Shown piece by piece: positions 22,011-36,100 of a stretch of DNA of 64,000 nucleotides. The stretch's first letter is position 1; every line of letters starts with the position of its first letter. The stretch spans positions 8,004,775 to 8,068,774 of the forward strand of contig CM075104.1 in assembly GCA_037576195.1 (NCBI GenBank). Reading direction: 5' to 3'. Under the pieces are notes generated by a model that was not told the origin of the DNA, ran no database searches, and saw nothing but the letters and a program-made list of their open reading frames with translations. The position numbers were made by a program, and so were the translations under genes. The stretch comes from Phytoseiulus persimilis. Its lineage: Eukaryota; Arthropoda; Arachnida; Mesostigmata; Phytoseiidae.

Positions 22011-25000
22011 AAAGAATCAGCTGGAGTCGGCCATGGTGAGAGCGAGGGAGGGGATCCGGTTGGCGCCAAAATTTGAATTAGGCCCTGCGCGAACCACGAC
22101 AGAACTTCAGAGTCTGGTTCTGGATCAGCTGGAATTCTTGGAAACGATGTCGCTTTCCGATGAGATCCGTGGCAGAGGCAAAGAGGTCGGTGTGAAAGAC
22201 ATACGACCACCCGCGAATTTGTGAAAACTGACGATTATCTGTCTTTGAATCCCATGAAACATGGCGATTGCCCACGTATCAGTCACGAGTCACGACGCCC
22301 GGCAGTTGCTTAGCCTGGGAGGGGGGTGGAACTGGGCAGGCTCTTGTTTACGCCAGAACTTCCGAGTTCATCCTATCCCAGTCGAGCTTCCGAAACAAAG
22401 TTTGGATGTCTAGTCTCTCGAAACCGAGCAATATAATTATGATATCATATAATATGGTGAATCGATCCTTAATAACGTGAGGAACAAAAACCTCAACGCC
22501 TCGCTTCTGACCTCTCACCTCGAACCTAGGCTTCGAACGAAGGGAACGTTATTGACGAGGCGAAAAGCCCGTTCTCATTGGACTCAGAAAATGGATAGAT
22601 CATATACATTCTCCATGAATCGTTCGGGAGACAAGGAAAGAGAAGCTCCTTCAAGTCGTCTCAGAACTCGTGGGAGGTAGGCTGCCCGGAAGAAGAATCC
22701 AGCCAGTCTCCCCCCCCCCCCCTGGGAAAATTCTGGCTGCGCCTTGTCTCGCGCGGAATTATGTTTATCACATTAATTTCTCAGCGATGCAGTCCGAATT
22801 CCGCGAGAGAGATTGCTACTCCTGTGGTGACTCTCCCAGAAGCTCCCAAATGCGGAAGGGGTTTCGGTGATACCTTGGCTTATTATGCGACATTCTACTG
22901 GAATAGAGTAGCCTCCTACTGAAAGTTTGTTCGCTGGTACCGGCAGTCAACGCGCCAGCGCGTATGGCTTACGAAGTTTCCAAGTAACCGGAATGCCACG
23001 CGTGCGCAGAGATCTCATCATCGTAGAGTCGCAAGCATCATTTATCACCTGGCCGTTCTGGCCGTCGACGACGATTTCCCCGGCGAGCCTGGCGACGGCT
23101 GGGAAAGCAGTCGTGGTCAAACCTGGTTTGTCAAAGCCAGGGACGTAAACTGACTTGAGAGGGATGAGCGCCTTCGGAATCATCTCCATCCGGTCCGAAT
23201 CCTCAGCTCCCCTCAGACTTCCTCCTCAGACTTGTCTAGCGACGACAGCGCCAGGGAAAAGACCGAGATCGAGAGGGTCTAATGAGTAACCGTGGTCTCA
23301 TAGCTCAGGGTAGCCGGATATTTCGATGAGTTGTCTTATTCGCTCTCGAAGAAGTCATACTTCCCTTCGACACTATTTCGCTCCAGAGGCAAACCCTTCT
23401 GGGAGGAGTTTGCATCCCGATTACACAACGCTACTCGAATTGAGAGTGCGCTTCACGAAAACATCCCTTAGCTTACGCCGGATAATGGGCGCAAAGTAGT
23501 GGTTCCCGAGTTTTCTCGAGGCACTTGAAGGAATCTCAGTCTGCTATTGATGCGCGAGCGTGGTCGCATCAGTCGACGCGAGAACATTCTCGACAAGCCC
23601 AGAGCGACTGAATCGAACAGCGATGACAAGGCGCTGGACGGATTCCTCTGGAGCTGACTGGATTTCCTGTACGAGGATGATGAATGGTGGAAGAGAACGT
23701 TTACATCGAGCAGCTCCGCTCAAGATCCCGCAGTCTTCCCTGAGCCTGGGACATAGCGCGTGTCTCTGTTGAGCCCTGCCGAATCTATAGAGTGATCATG
23801 TTTCCAAGCTGTGGTGTTTGAAACTAGCCCAGATCCCAAGCGGGGATCGGAACGGCCCCGTGAAGTTTCCGCGGAAAAGGAATTTATTGTGCGCTAGGAG
23901 CTAGTTATTCGCGACCGCTCTGTCCGAAGTCGGGGGTATGTTCCGTTGTTCTTTGTCCTAACATTCCGTGTTCTCTCGTGCCATCAAGCAGCATGGAGAG
24001 TTTTCGGGGCTTCGAGAGCAGGTTCAGCTCCGCGTTGTTCCGCAGGCGGCGCGAAGGATATCTGTTCGAACTATGGCGCGCTCTCCTCGCTTCAGGAGCG
24101 CGAAGGAGGACATCCGGCTAGGTTGCCAGGGTTCTTTGATCCGCTCGTTCCTCGATCGTGGTTTAGCGAGCTATCCAGCAGCTACGGGCTGGTTCCCCAT
24201 CGGAATCCGTCGCGGAACTCCAACCGTTCCCTTCATCGCCTTCCCAACTGAGATGTTCATCTGGCTCACGAAGGAAAATTGCTGCGCACGCACTCCGGGG
24301 AACCGTTTCCGATTCCTGAAGGGCACAGGTCGCACTCTTCAAGCGTCCATTCGTGAGTCAGTGTCGTGTCAGAAGCTCCCCGTGCGAGCGGTCGGAAGCG
24401 CGATGTGAATCCGAGCGGGGTGCTCGCGGCTCACCTGACCAGGTGTGCGGGGGCCCGGGTCCACCCCAAGAACCTGGACTTCAGTGAAGCGCTGCACTTG
24501 TGAGGCATATGCGGGTAGTTTCGGAATGCGTTGATTCCAATGCCAGTTTCTATGTGGTGATGGTGCGCTGTGTACCTTACTCCATGGATCGCCTCTCGTG
24601 ACGTCCGCAAACCGCAACGACGTCCCGGAGCGACGGCGAGCGCACGGAGTATTCGAAAGCACTCAAGCTAACGCAAACGCCAACGCCCAACGAGCTTTTC
24701 AATACCGCGGTGAGTGAAAGGAATTCGCTTCCCCTGGTCCTTTGTCACTCATCCCGATCTCACGTGAAGACTCCTCAACCCGAAATGACAAGTCGCTATC
24801 CAAGGTCCTAGTCTCGGGTGTGCGTTGTCGTCAGAGAGCAGCGGATTCCCACCTACGACAAAGCGGCCCAGTAAACGTCGGCGAAAGGCGCACTGTACCG
24901 GTGCGACAGGGAAACCGGTGCGCCCTCCGTATCTTGAGTTCTGTGTAAACATTTCACAGGTGCTACACGCCTCTCACTATGAAGCTTGTGGAGGCGTTCC

Positions 25001-27175
25001 CGAAGCCCCTGCCTCACCTCCAGTCGGTTCTCCCGTGATCCCAACACCGGGAATTTCTCCCGATTCCGTTGTCGGTTGATGGAAGTAGCTGGGGCGAGCC
25101 CCATCCGACTGGAGGAAGCAAACTCGATCGTGCTTTCAAAACTCCGAAGAAAAAAACCCGGAAACCGCTGGAGTCGGTGACCAATCGGAACCAGAGGACG
25201 TGGCGTCCAGAGCATAATTTGGAAGGCGGGAATTTTATTCATCGGCAGCGTGAGTTCTCTTCGGCAACGGAATCGAGAGAACTGAACAGGAGCCAACTCG
25301 TGGGGTTGGGACGGCTAGAAAATAACTTGCACAGGGGGTATTAGCGGTTTCCGCTGCACGAGAGAACGGGGGCAAGAAAGCCGAAGCAGGAAGTGGAAAC
25401 CGAGTTTTATTATCTAGAGATAGCGCATCGCTGGTTTGCTCCGACAACCGGCTCACCTTACCCACCAGCGATGGCAGCATGCCTGCCTGCTTGGCTCGCC
25501 CAACCTCGGAGCGCGATCGAGTCGAATTCTCCGGTGAAGTACTCACCCGATACTCGAGTTCTAGGACTCCAGTCGGTAGGGAGGGCGTCTCGATGTTCTG
25601 TCGGGAAGAGCAGCGGAAGATCCAGGCAGGATGGCCACTAGGCCAGAGCAGCACAGCTACCGCCGCCACTCTGGGAAAAGTTCTCCTTTTATGTGGGGGC
25701 GGGCGAGCTGATATTGAATTATACAGCAGTTCATTAGGATTTGGCCAAGAGATGTACGATGTGAAGGGCTGAGCCGCGGCGAGCCACGTGGGGCAGCTCT
25801 TCTTCCCCGCGGCCCGAGCCATCGCCAGAGACGCTGCTGAATTGCTCGCGAGCACTTCCAGCGCGAGTTGGGTCGACGCGAGGCTCATCTGCGCCTGTCG
25901 GGATCCCTGGACGGTGCAAAGCCGCGGTCTGCTCCACCAATCGGCCAATCAATCGAGCAGCCAGGGAGGCAGACACCCGCGTTCACCCGCTTGTTGCGAT
26001 GACAATAGAATCGGATCTGAGCGGCGTCTGATCTGACTTGCCAAATAAGGGCCAACGTGACCGAGTCTAGGCGGTGGGTGCCAGTCCGCCGCGTTGCTCG
26101 CACGCAATGTGACGTCTGGTTTGGAAACTGCCGCTTCAGTGGATAATTCAGTTAGTACTCGAAAAGAGCCCCCGCTCCTGTTCTCTCAGATTTCGGTGAG
26201 TGCGTCATGAGCCTCCGACTGTTCCCGTTCAATCGAGAAAAACACCGAGGACCCGGTCAGCTCTCTCCACATCCCAACAGGTCAGATCAAGTGACTTTCG
26301 AGCCGTGCGCATTCATCATTCTCGGAAATAACTGTCGGGTCTGCTTCGGCTCGCGTTTCTGTGTCGGTAATAGACCGATTCATCCATCACATCTATGAGG
26401 GAAAACAACTCGGATTTATTCGGGGGTTCCGAGCTCGCATCGCGATCATCGTATTGTTCGGTTTCCGCCCGCGGAACCGGAGGAGATTTTCCGGGAGCAA
26501 CGCTATCGATATCCGTGAACCCCGCGAAAGGAAAGAGACAACAACACCGAGGCAGCGAAGCACCAACAAGTTCCACCTCCATGTGGTGTGGCGATGGAAG
26601 TCCAAAACTCGGGAGTCCTCGTAGGCACGGAGCTCTCTGAGCCTGAGCTCCCTCGCCGCGACCAAGCCAGAGGAGAACTCGAGCGGTCGCGTGTTGGACT
26701 CGGAAATTGCGCTTTCCTAACGAGGAACTAGAGTCGCAAAACTCAGGATGAAAGAGAGACTCGGGTTTCGTCCGAAGTGATGGCACTCATTGAGCGACTC
26801 GCAAGCGTCCCATCTTGGCCTTCCAATCAACGGAGCTCAGGATCCTCGCTCGTTTTGAGTTTCCCGCCGGCTGGAGATTGGTTTCAAATTTCGAAATGAT
26901 TTGCTAATTTCGATTTCAGGCGAGGAACGCTATGCACGACACGACACACGACGCTGTCGAGTCTCGGAACGACGACACGGCGATCTCTTCGGTGAAGTCT
27001 TGAGTGGAACACGTGAGCTCACGTGGGAACGTTCTGTGAGCTTCATGAAGTCCCTTACGCAGCCCGAATTCAGGAAAATCGTTTTCAACACCAAGCATCG
27101 GAGTGTCAACAACCGGAGCCTCCTCTTCCCTCCTCATTTCAAATAGTCTCCTCGTGCAGTCTATCAGCCAGGAAC

Positions 27176-27194
27176 ATGCCTTACCATAAACAAG
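27176..27194 (+). CDS. dlg1: dlg1 exon 1: six-residue start of the L27 isoform
   Basis: ATG CCT TAC CAT AAA CAA G, then GTGAGT, encodes MPYHKQ. Spliced to the next exon it gives [19 protein letters not shown], matching the insect S97N form that starts [29 protein letters not shown] acceptor at 27151-27159 lies just upstream, so this exon probably starts at 27160 with 16 nt of 5' untranslated sequence. Confidence 0.85.
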
Positions 27195-30100
27195 GTGAGT
27201 TCGTTCAGTTGACAACTCGTCGTCCCGGTGGGGCATCGGAACCAAATTACTCCTCTTACCCGGGAGGGAACTCAGTTGCACCGGTATTCGGGCCGCATTC
27301 GACTCGATTGAGCTGTTGCCACTGCGAGTTTGCTCTCCGGCGCGTTCTCGGGCTCGGTAGGCCCGGAATCAATCATTCCGACCGGGGAGGAACAAAAAAC
27401 GGACAGCAGGACCGATCTCGTTCAAGAACGGGACGAACGTAACGAGCGAGCGACAAGAACTTTTCCGGATCCCATCGACTTGGAGCCTGGTTCCCGCGCG
27501 TGGAGTTCTCCGCTAGATATCCGATCACGATCGAGGGAGTTGGGGATCGCCTCGAGACACCCCCGGGCTCGACCACCTCGACGGCGACGAGGACTGCGTC
27601 AAACGCATTGAGCGGATTAGGAGAAAGTTTGACCCCCCGGGACCTCTGCGCCGAGACGACTTCCTGAGTGACAAAGTCCGGGAAAACAATGGAAATTCCT
27701 CTGCAAGAGAAGTTGGGAAAATGGCGCAGGAAGCATAGTGCCGGTATGTCGACTAGATATTGTTTTCCACAGCGGCACCATGTGAACTTGCCGGATGTGA
27801 GAGAAACGCAGCGGGGAAATTCCTGGTCGACGCGCTCCAATCGAGAATTCTAGGGAAATAACCACCAGGGAGGAACTTTTCCCAAACACAGATCGACCGA
27901 CCAATGAGGTACCGTGCAGCGGGCGCTCCAACCGGGGCGTCGGAGGTGATCAGAATACGCAACCGCGTCTGAGCCGCGGCGACTTCCGATGTCCCAATGG
28001 TCGTAGTCGCTCAGCTCGGAGGCGACTCGTTCGGCACCGGGGAAACTCCGTCTGTGGAGACGGTCCTGAATTATTGCGAGCTGTTCCTTCAGTGTTCCAC
28101 CAGATCGTTCTTTGAGCTGCGGCTCCTCGTCTCGGGGAATTATTTCGAGAGCTCTGCATTCGAGTTGGTTTGCATTTAGGACCAACCAAAATAAAGCCCG
28201 GGACAGCGCGATATTCTTCTCGGGCATTCCGAACTCGTCGGGAAATGTGCTGGATGATGTAGAAATTTCCGCCGGAGCATACCGAGCGCGGCTGCTACGT
28301 GCTGTCACTGAATATGACATCGAGACGCAAGATGCGGCGTTTCGATGCAAGACTCCATCGCTGCATGATAGAAGAGACGACGCGTGAAGAGCTCAGAGCA
28401 TGAGAAGATTCGGGAATCGGATGAAGGGCGCGAGATGTAACGAGAGACGCGGTTCGTTCCAGAAGCTCATCGGGCCCTGGAGTTGCTGGAGGACTACCAC
28501 GCGAAACTAACGCGACCACAGGATCGCCAACTCCGCCAGGCAATCGAGCGGGTCATCCGGATTTTCAAATCCAAGCTATTCCAGGCCTTGCTAGGTGAGT
28601 CGATTTTTCGGAGCAGGGGGAAAAAGCGGCTGAACGTGAGACGCCACGGGGTTAGGACCCCGAGTCCGGTTGCGAGAGGCTCCCTTCTCAAAACGAAATT
28701 CGGAGGGTTCTCCTCCCCTGGACGCGTTCATCGTATCCGGTGAACTCCGACGACAAGGAGGCGGCGGGGTTGAACAGCCACACTGAGTTGCCAACGCCGG
28801 CTGTCGCAACAACATATATAAGCGAGTAACAGGTGGAAATCGATCGGGAATCATCGGCTCCCTCGCCAGCTCCCGCGGTCGTTTCCCTTGTTTCCATTTC
28901 ACAGGTTGGAGAGAAGCGGTCGCGATCGAGCGAGCCCGGCTTGCTCCGAGGTAAATGATGTGCAAAGGTTCGCTCCGACAACAGGGACCGCCTCCGAGCT
29001 AGCGAAGCGGAGCTCATCACTCGGCATGAGAGCATCGTTCCAGAGAGTCGTCGTAGTGGACGGCGCCATTCGAACTAAGGAGGATCCAATTCCCGTCCAC
29101 AGACATACAGGAGTACTACGAAACAACTTTGCTGGACGAAGGGAAGAGTTCGCAGCAGAAAACTCGCGAAACGTTGGAGGTCGCCCACCGATGGGAAAGC
29201 ACTGACCTCCTCTACCCAACCGCGCTGATCGGATCCGAGTTCAAGGTTAGTCTGAACTCCTCAGAATGAACTTCAAACTGGACAGATTCCTCTCTGAAAT
29301 CGAAAGGTCGATCGAGGAATCGCCGGCGCGCATGACACGATGCGAAGCTTCAATGACGAGGGTACATCGATGTCGTACTGCGTCGTCTGCTGAAGCCAGT
29401 TGCGGAGAGGGTGCCCGGTGTTCGCCGCCGGGCTCAACCGACTCTTTGGAAAGGCTGGAAATTCCGGGCCGAACGACGGAGAAGCCGCGGAACTCTTCAC
29501 TAATATGCCCGCTCTCCCATTCTTTACGAATCGCTCTCAGAGCCACCGAAGCATTGTTGGGCAGGCCCTTCGCGCCGCTTCCGAGGACAATATGTGGAAG
29601 TGAGGACAAATCGAACCTCGATTCCTGAAACGACGCCACTGAGCGGTTGTGTGCAGCAGCTACGAGAGCCCGGCATCGACTCGGACGAGATGTTGGACTG
29701 GGTGTCGATCATGCGCGGCCAGCGGACGGCCTACACGAGCGTGTTCATGCTCAGCCGTCGAAGAAGAGCCGAGTTGGCCAAGAGCGAGAATCACCGACGC
29801 GATGGCAAAGATTCCGCAGGTTGCTGCGGGGTCGCGTTCACTAGAAACCGAAGAGTAAGTGCTGGCGCCAGTTGTCAACCGACCCCACGTCGAGGGTTGC
29901 TCTTAGTTCGCGCGGATCACCCGGAGCTGCTCGCCCGTCGCGGCAGCCGCACCTCCACGACCGATCGTGAGAATGTCCTTATCTCATAATTGCCGCTGCC
30001 CTGAGCCGGGAGAGCAGGACAACGCGCGACTTCGTCAGCAGGCCAACTGACAACGGCCCGGCCTGACTCGCGTCGGTGCCTCTGCCAGAGTGCGATGATT

Positions 30101-33100
30101 GATCGGTCTCTTGTCACCGAGGTGTGAGCTCACGCAGCACTCAATTGATCTCCCTCCGTTGTGCCGAAACAATGCGAAACTCGATCTTCGGTTCGACCCG
30201 CGGAGGGGATGGATCGAGCTGGTTCAGTTGTTCCGGCGACGAAGGAAACCCGCCAAGATGGGAAGAGGCTGCCGTCGCCATATTGTATTGTAGCTGACCG
30301 GCCGGAGCTGACGTGAACACCGGTGTGCGCAAAGAAGCGAGCGTTCCTGAGTTGAAGCGGTGGCAGGGTGTCAGCAGCCATGACAGGGTACTTGCTCATA
30401 ATTCGGCGAAGAAAATGCGTTGGCTCGTGCGAGCGTCTCGAAATGTGTTGAATCCCCTCGGGGAGGAGGGTTTAGATTGGCTGAAGAGCCGTCTGGAGAA
30501 GATCCAATCATCTCCCGGAACTCGGTCGCGTCGCTATTTTTAATTGAGACCGTCGAAATGCCTTGAACGATCAGACGCGCCTGCTTTCCGGAGATTCCGC
30601 CGACTGCGGTTGGTCAACTCAGCTTCACGTTTTTGCACATTCCCTGCCGCAGACGAGGCAGCGGCTGACTTGGGGGACGACGTCCGTGGTCTCAGGATCG
30701 TCAGTTTTCGAAGCCGCATTCGACCGGACGGACCACCCTTCGTTGTTGGGGAAACCGCTTCAGCTATCGTGTCGACGTTCCGACATCGATTCCACTTGCT
30801 CCTCGGAGCGAGGTTTGAATCTCTGGAATGTTGGGGTTCGCGTTTCCGTTCATTGAAACTCTTCAGATTCCCGCTAGCTTAAGCCATCGAGAGGCGCGAC
30901 GTACCACGAGTCCCCGGTTCGGTTATCCCGACCGGATCGTCCTGAGAAGTCTCAGGAGAGGATCCCTGGAGCTGGCCTTCCGATTCCGGAGCACGACGAC
31001 CGCTCGCCGAACGTCGTTGGCGGGGCGAACGCATTCGTTTAAGTACTCGCTTTTGCTTTCTTCCAGAAAAAAGACTACTACGGAGCTTGTCTGGACGATG
31101 ACGATCTAGGCGGAGTTGCGAGCGGAGACCTGCTGATCCCCCTGGATCATTCGCTGCCTCCGTCTCGCAATGCAACTCTCGCGAAGCTGTACCACTCAGC
31201 AAATCACATCCTCAGCGCCGAGTCGCCAGACAAGGTGAGGAGCAACGAGCTACCCCCGGGGTCTTATATGTACAGGTACTCCGAGCTGCGTACCGTGTCA
31301 CCTGTAGGTGTTATGAGTTGCGTACCACCCTACCAAGGAGAAGCAACAGTTTCCCTCCTCCGATTCGATGTAACGGTGGGGAATCTGCTCCACGAACGAC
31401 TTCATTGCGTGTCGGTCGGGAGATGGCTTTCCACCGACGGCTTCGATTCGGGACTCGGAAATAAGGAATCGGTTTCCCCTGACTCTCGTCAGTGAACCTC
31501 AGCGAGACATGATGCCTACGAAGGGGCTCGAGCTCCAACTAATCGCGAACGCGTGCAACCCCACTTCTGAGGCCCGAATCAGGTGGATTCTGGGGCGAGC
31601 GCAGCAGTTTCCGAGTGGGAGATATGAAAAACGAGAGAGGTCTTCTTGTCGGGTTGCAATATGCGGCATGCTACCGCTCGCTGGGATAATTGAGTTATGG
31701 TAGTTGATGTCAGCTTCTTACCGCTATTAATATCGTGCAAGCAACGACGACCCGAATAATTAAAGAGTCACACGCCAATGAGTAAACGCCACGCTGGCGG
31801 AGCAAACAGCCGAACAGTATCGCGAAGATAGACGTGCCACGTCAAGCGGCGGCGCTCGCTGTCCAGGACTTTGATTGCTTCGATCCGGAGCCGACTCGGG
31901 AGCGGGCTGCTCGAATCGTACGTGCCATATTCATAGTGCCAATAACTTTCTCCTTTCGATTCTGGCTTTTCTTGAAACTGGCTTCCGCGATTCCTGCTCC
32001 GGACGTGTATCGAGGCGGCTTGAGCGAAGTTTGATCCGCCGAGCTCGGCTCGAACCCCGCGATCGGAGAATCCGGGATTCTAATCGATTCCACGTGCCGG
32101 CATCTGTCATACTCAACCAGAATCGAGTGGCTGGGAGCGGGCCTCCAACGAGGACTCCTGCTTGCAGTAAGCTGTAAAGCTTCGTGATCTTCTAATATTA
32201 GCAAGTACTCAGCGACATATGACAGTCGGAGGTTCGGTGGTACATATCTAAAAATATCGATACCGTCCCATCTGGAGAAAGCGTCGTCCCAGGAGAAAAG
32301 CTTCTCCCCTGCAGGGAGCGGGAACGTCTCACAGTTCCCGCTCGATTCTGTAACGACGATTCGAGAAAATTTTCTCGGATATCAGCTTGAATACATCGGA
32401 TCGTTACGCTCCTGCGCCCGGGACCGGAAGAGAGATCACACGGATTCGATATCCTGAGTGGGAGCCTTTCGCATTCCACCGACACCGGCCCGACGTGCTT
32501 TCGATTGTGGGAGTTCTCGAATGATCCACAGCGCAGAATATCAATGGAACCGGGACCAGACCCGTGCTCTGACAAAACCGAGCGGGACTGGGTCTTTCGT
32601 TCTGTAACTTTTTTTTTGCTCAGGCTGAGTGAGGGGAGGGCGTCGAGGGGGGGGGGGGGGGGGGGGAGGTTCCCGAGGAGCGGAAAGCCACTCTGACCGA
32701 TTCTTGCCCCACAAACTCGATTGCCGACTTCCGTTGCCTCGAACGCGGAACCCTGGAAGGCTCGAACCGATCTGCCGGCCGTTAAGATTGAAACTTGGCA
32801 CAGGGACCGGATCCGAGCACCTCGAAACCGAACCTGGGATGGAGAGGAATCGTGCGAAGTAGTAGCGGGATCTTTCGGTGGACTGACGATGAGGGGCGCG
32901 TTTGCATGTGCCGCAGATCGCGCTCACACGTTGCGTCTTGCACGTTCCTATCCGGTTGCCATCTCGGAGCTCAATGAGGTCCCGGCCTCTCCTCCGAAGA
33001 ACCCTCTCTTGCGGGGGCGTGCCGTGTCTCTGGTGCTAATGCCCACCGAGTCACATGCGCCCGATTTAGCCTGGTGGCACGGTGCACAGTTGCCCGTGTT

Positions 33101-36100
33101 TGCCTGCTTACGGCCTAGAGTGTACCGAAACGGCGTCTAGCCAAACATGCCGAGCTGAAAGCCCGCCGGTCCAATCGAAACTACTCACGGGTGTTCCGTA
33201 GTTTTTGCTTTAAGAAACCATGTGAAGCGGAGTGTTTACGCGGATGTCGTCGACTCGGGTCTTCATCGGTTCCGGTGTGGTGGTCGTCGTCGTCGTCGCT
33301 TCCGAATCGTTCATGTTGTTCATGTGCCAAGGATGCGATGGGTGCTGAAGAGTCCGTGCTCACAGTTCCAGTAACTCCGGCAGAGGCAGTGGTTCTATCG
33401 CGGAGCGGCACTGTCAGAAGGTCGCGCCGGGTAATATGTATTTTACCGTTTTCGAGGATTTATATCTGCTTTGTGTTTCTAATTCCACCAGCCCCCAGTA
33501 GATAGCGGACTCACGAGGCGAAGTGTCAGAGCCCGCGTCGGGTCGCGAGCGTCCAGCCATATCGAGGAGTCCGAACCGGAGTTTCGATTCCGCCCGAGCT
33601 CGCCCCAGATGCTCGCCCGGGGCGATCAGGGGGATTCTGCGAAGCCTCTGACCGCCGGGGGTACTGAAGGCTTCACGTCGGGAACTTCTGCGAAAGGGCG
33701 GATGTGTTCCCACGTCGCTCGACCGTTCGGGAACTCTCCCGAATTCTACCGCCAGGCAGAGAGATGCGAGCGAAGGGGGTCGGGCGGGCGGACGGGCGGG
33801 CGGGCTGGCGGCATTCGGGCAGGAAGAAGAACCGAGTTCGTGTCTCTACGAGATCGATGCACCGGTCTATTTATCACAAGAAATATTAGAACGACTTCCA
33901 GCTCTGTCCGCCTTCCGATCGACTCGCCGAGCCCGGTATTGCCGCGCGGATTATTTGCCCACCTCTTGCCCTGGTGGGTGGTTCTATTGCCGCTCCCTGA
34001 ACGGTGCCGTTCATCGGGACTCACTGGGTCGGATCGTTGGGACTTGAGTCCCATCGTCCCCTGGCGCCGTGCGGTCTAAGGATCTCTGAGAAACGCTCCA
34101 CTTTGATTTTCGCCCCCCTAGAGCTTCAAGTAGTCCACAACGTTCTAGACAATGATTCGCGCGGCTCCGCGCCCCCCATTTTATCCTCACTTTTGTTCGG
34201 TAGTAGTGCGAGAAAACAGGGAGTTCGTGTTCGGGAAAATGTCGCAACCTAACCGCTCGTCTTAGAGCGGAGCATTCCGACATTCGAAGTTGACTCGATC
34301 TTCATATGAGCTCGTACTACAGGGCAGCTACCGAAGACACGGAGTTCCACTGGACTCGGTTCTCTTGGTAAAGAAATTAGAACTGTTTGATCAGGTACGC
34401 TATAAAACAGATCGTTGGCACCGCAGCACAACCGAGTCGTAGATGATGCACGCACTTTGTTCTCCCCCTCTCGGCAACGCCACCGCCCGTCGGCACGCTC
34501 GTTAGCTCGGTGCACCGGGCCTCCATGCTCCCTCCTCGAAGCAGTCGGTCGGACTCCACCGGCCCCCACCGCGGATGAACGAATGATTCGTAGGCTTGCC
34601 GAGGAGCATACACGCCGACGGGATTGCAGAGTACGACGAGGAAAAAATAACATGACGGGAAACGAAGGAAGAAACGGCATCGCACAACAGTGACACGCTG
34701 ACAGGCTGATCGTCCTGAAGCAGTCGCGTTTCGAGCAAGAATGCACGCCCCATGCATTCCGCCGCTGGTTTGTCGGGCGTCCGAACGTCGTCGTCGGTGT
34801 TGCCGTCGTGACCGCGGCCGTTGTGACAGGTTCGCGTGGAGCTCGCAGCGTGGAATTCTTCTGACGACGTTCCGCGGGAAGTTGCGCGCGGATGGAGTCA
34901 GCCGGCGTGCTGGCGGAGTAATTTTCTTCTCTTCCCGTCGCGCCGGAACCGACGTCAAAATAGAACACCGCCCTCTAATTATTCTGGCGGGCTTTGCGGA
35001 TCCGGCGACACTTGCTCGCCTGTGAACTGCGACCATCACTCACTCACTCACCCACCCTTCACTCCTTCCCTCTGAAATCCTCCTAGGAGGAGTCGATCTC
35101 GTGTCGGATTTCGCCGCGAGTCCGCCCGGCGAATCGAACGCTCGGGTGAGCTGCGCGCTCTCGCGACGGGGTTTCTCAATTTTCATTTGCGAGTTTCCAC
35201 TCCAGTGCTGAACGTCCGTGCGATCCGCGCTCGTTAGCTCGCAGAGGCTGTATTTCTTTTGGGCTCCGTGACCACAAGTGGTTCCGGCGGATGACGAAAA
35301 GCCGTTGGCGCGAGTGGATTTACAAGTATTGTTTGTTGTTCGCTGGAAAAGCTCTCGCGACGCTCCCTTATCCGGTGCCGCACACAGCCGAGCTCTGAAA
35401 CAGGGCTCGCTGCAACTTGTAGCGACAGCCGGCGCGGCAATGTTGGGCGCCCGTTGGGAATCATAAAGCCATAAGGTGGAAGAGCGAATGAAGCAGCCGC
35501 GGGAGGTTTTTTCCGTCTCCCTCCTCGTTGTTCCACTGACCTGGGACTCTGCCTCGAGGCGATGGAAACAGCGGCCTCACACCAGTCGGACGACCGAGCG
35601 AGTGGGCGACGTCGCGTATCTCTCAGCCCGCCAGCAGCAGCGTGAGACGCCCCCCCCCCCCTTCCCCCAGCCCTCCCGATAAGGAGTCTCTCAGGAGAGC
35701 AGCGCCTGCGGCCACGGCAAATTACGCTCGAACGGGTGCGAATTAGCGATTTTGAGGCCAGAAGTTCGCCTTCACCCGATGAGTGGCTCTCTTGAACCTA
35801 TTTTTCCTCCAGGACTTATTTCTGGACTCTCGTTCCGCATCGGAGAGGGGGTCCCGAACGAACGCACGCACGCGGCGAAAAACTGAGGAGCCAGCGCGCG
35901 TTCTCTTCATCGGGGTCCATTCTCGCCCCCACGGCTCCCGAAGTCCCCCCACGCTGTCGGGTGTTCTTGCGGGGACGTCTTTTTCGCGGTGTCGAGACAC
36001 ATTAGCCCCCCCCCCCCTCCCGAGCGGGACGGTAGCGGGTACTCGAAGCGACGCTTCAGCTCCCAGCACCGAGCCCCTCATGAAGTTCTCTCTCACACTC

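Larger units (their letters stand above)
14465..27175. other. Intergenic region between two divergent genes
   Basis: This 12.7-kb stretch separates the start codons of the RhoGAP gene (minus) and dlg1 (plus), and should hold both promoters and untranslated 5' exons. I recognise only a MITE and a retroelement fossil in it, plus a CA-rich tract at about 21967-22010 and a C13 run at 22710-22722. Splice-donor-like GTGAGT sites near 24710 and 26191 could end untranslated dlg1 exons, but nothing proves it. Confidence 0.5.

Noticed and set aside
21826-22224. 132-codon plus-strand frame
   Set aside because: Much of it is translation of the CA-rich tract at 21967-22010; the rest has no motif.
25235-25948. 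237-codon open frame on the minus strand
   Set aside because: No domain, signal or splice support. It lies in GC-rich, TA-poor sequence upstream of dlg1, and overlapping plus-strand frames are equally open.
34249-35039. Two overlapping minus-strand frames of 239 and 220 codons
   Set aside because: Both are open over the same bases in different frames, and the region is CpG-rich and stop-poor. Protein composition is dominated by Arg, Ser and Thr with no motif.
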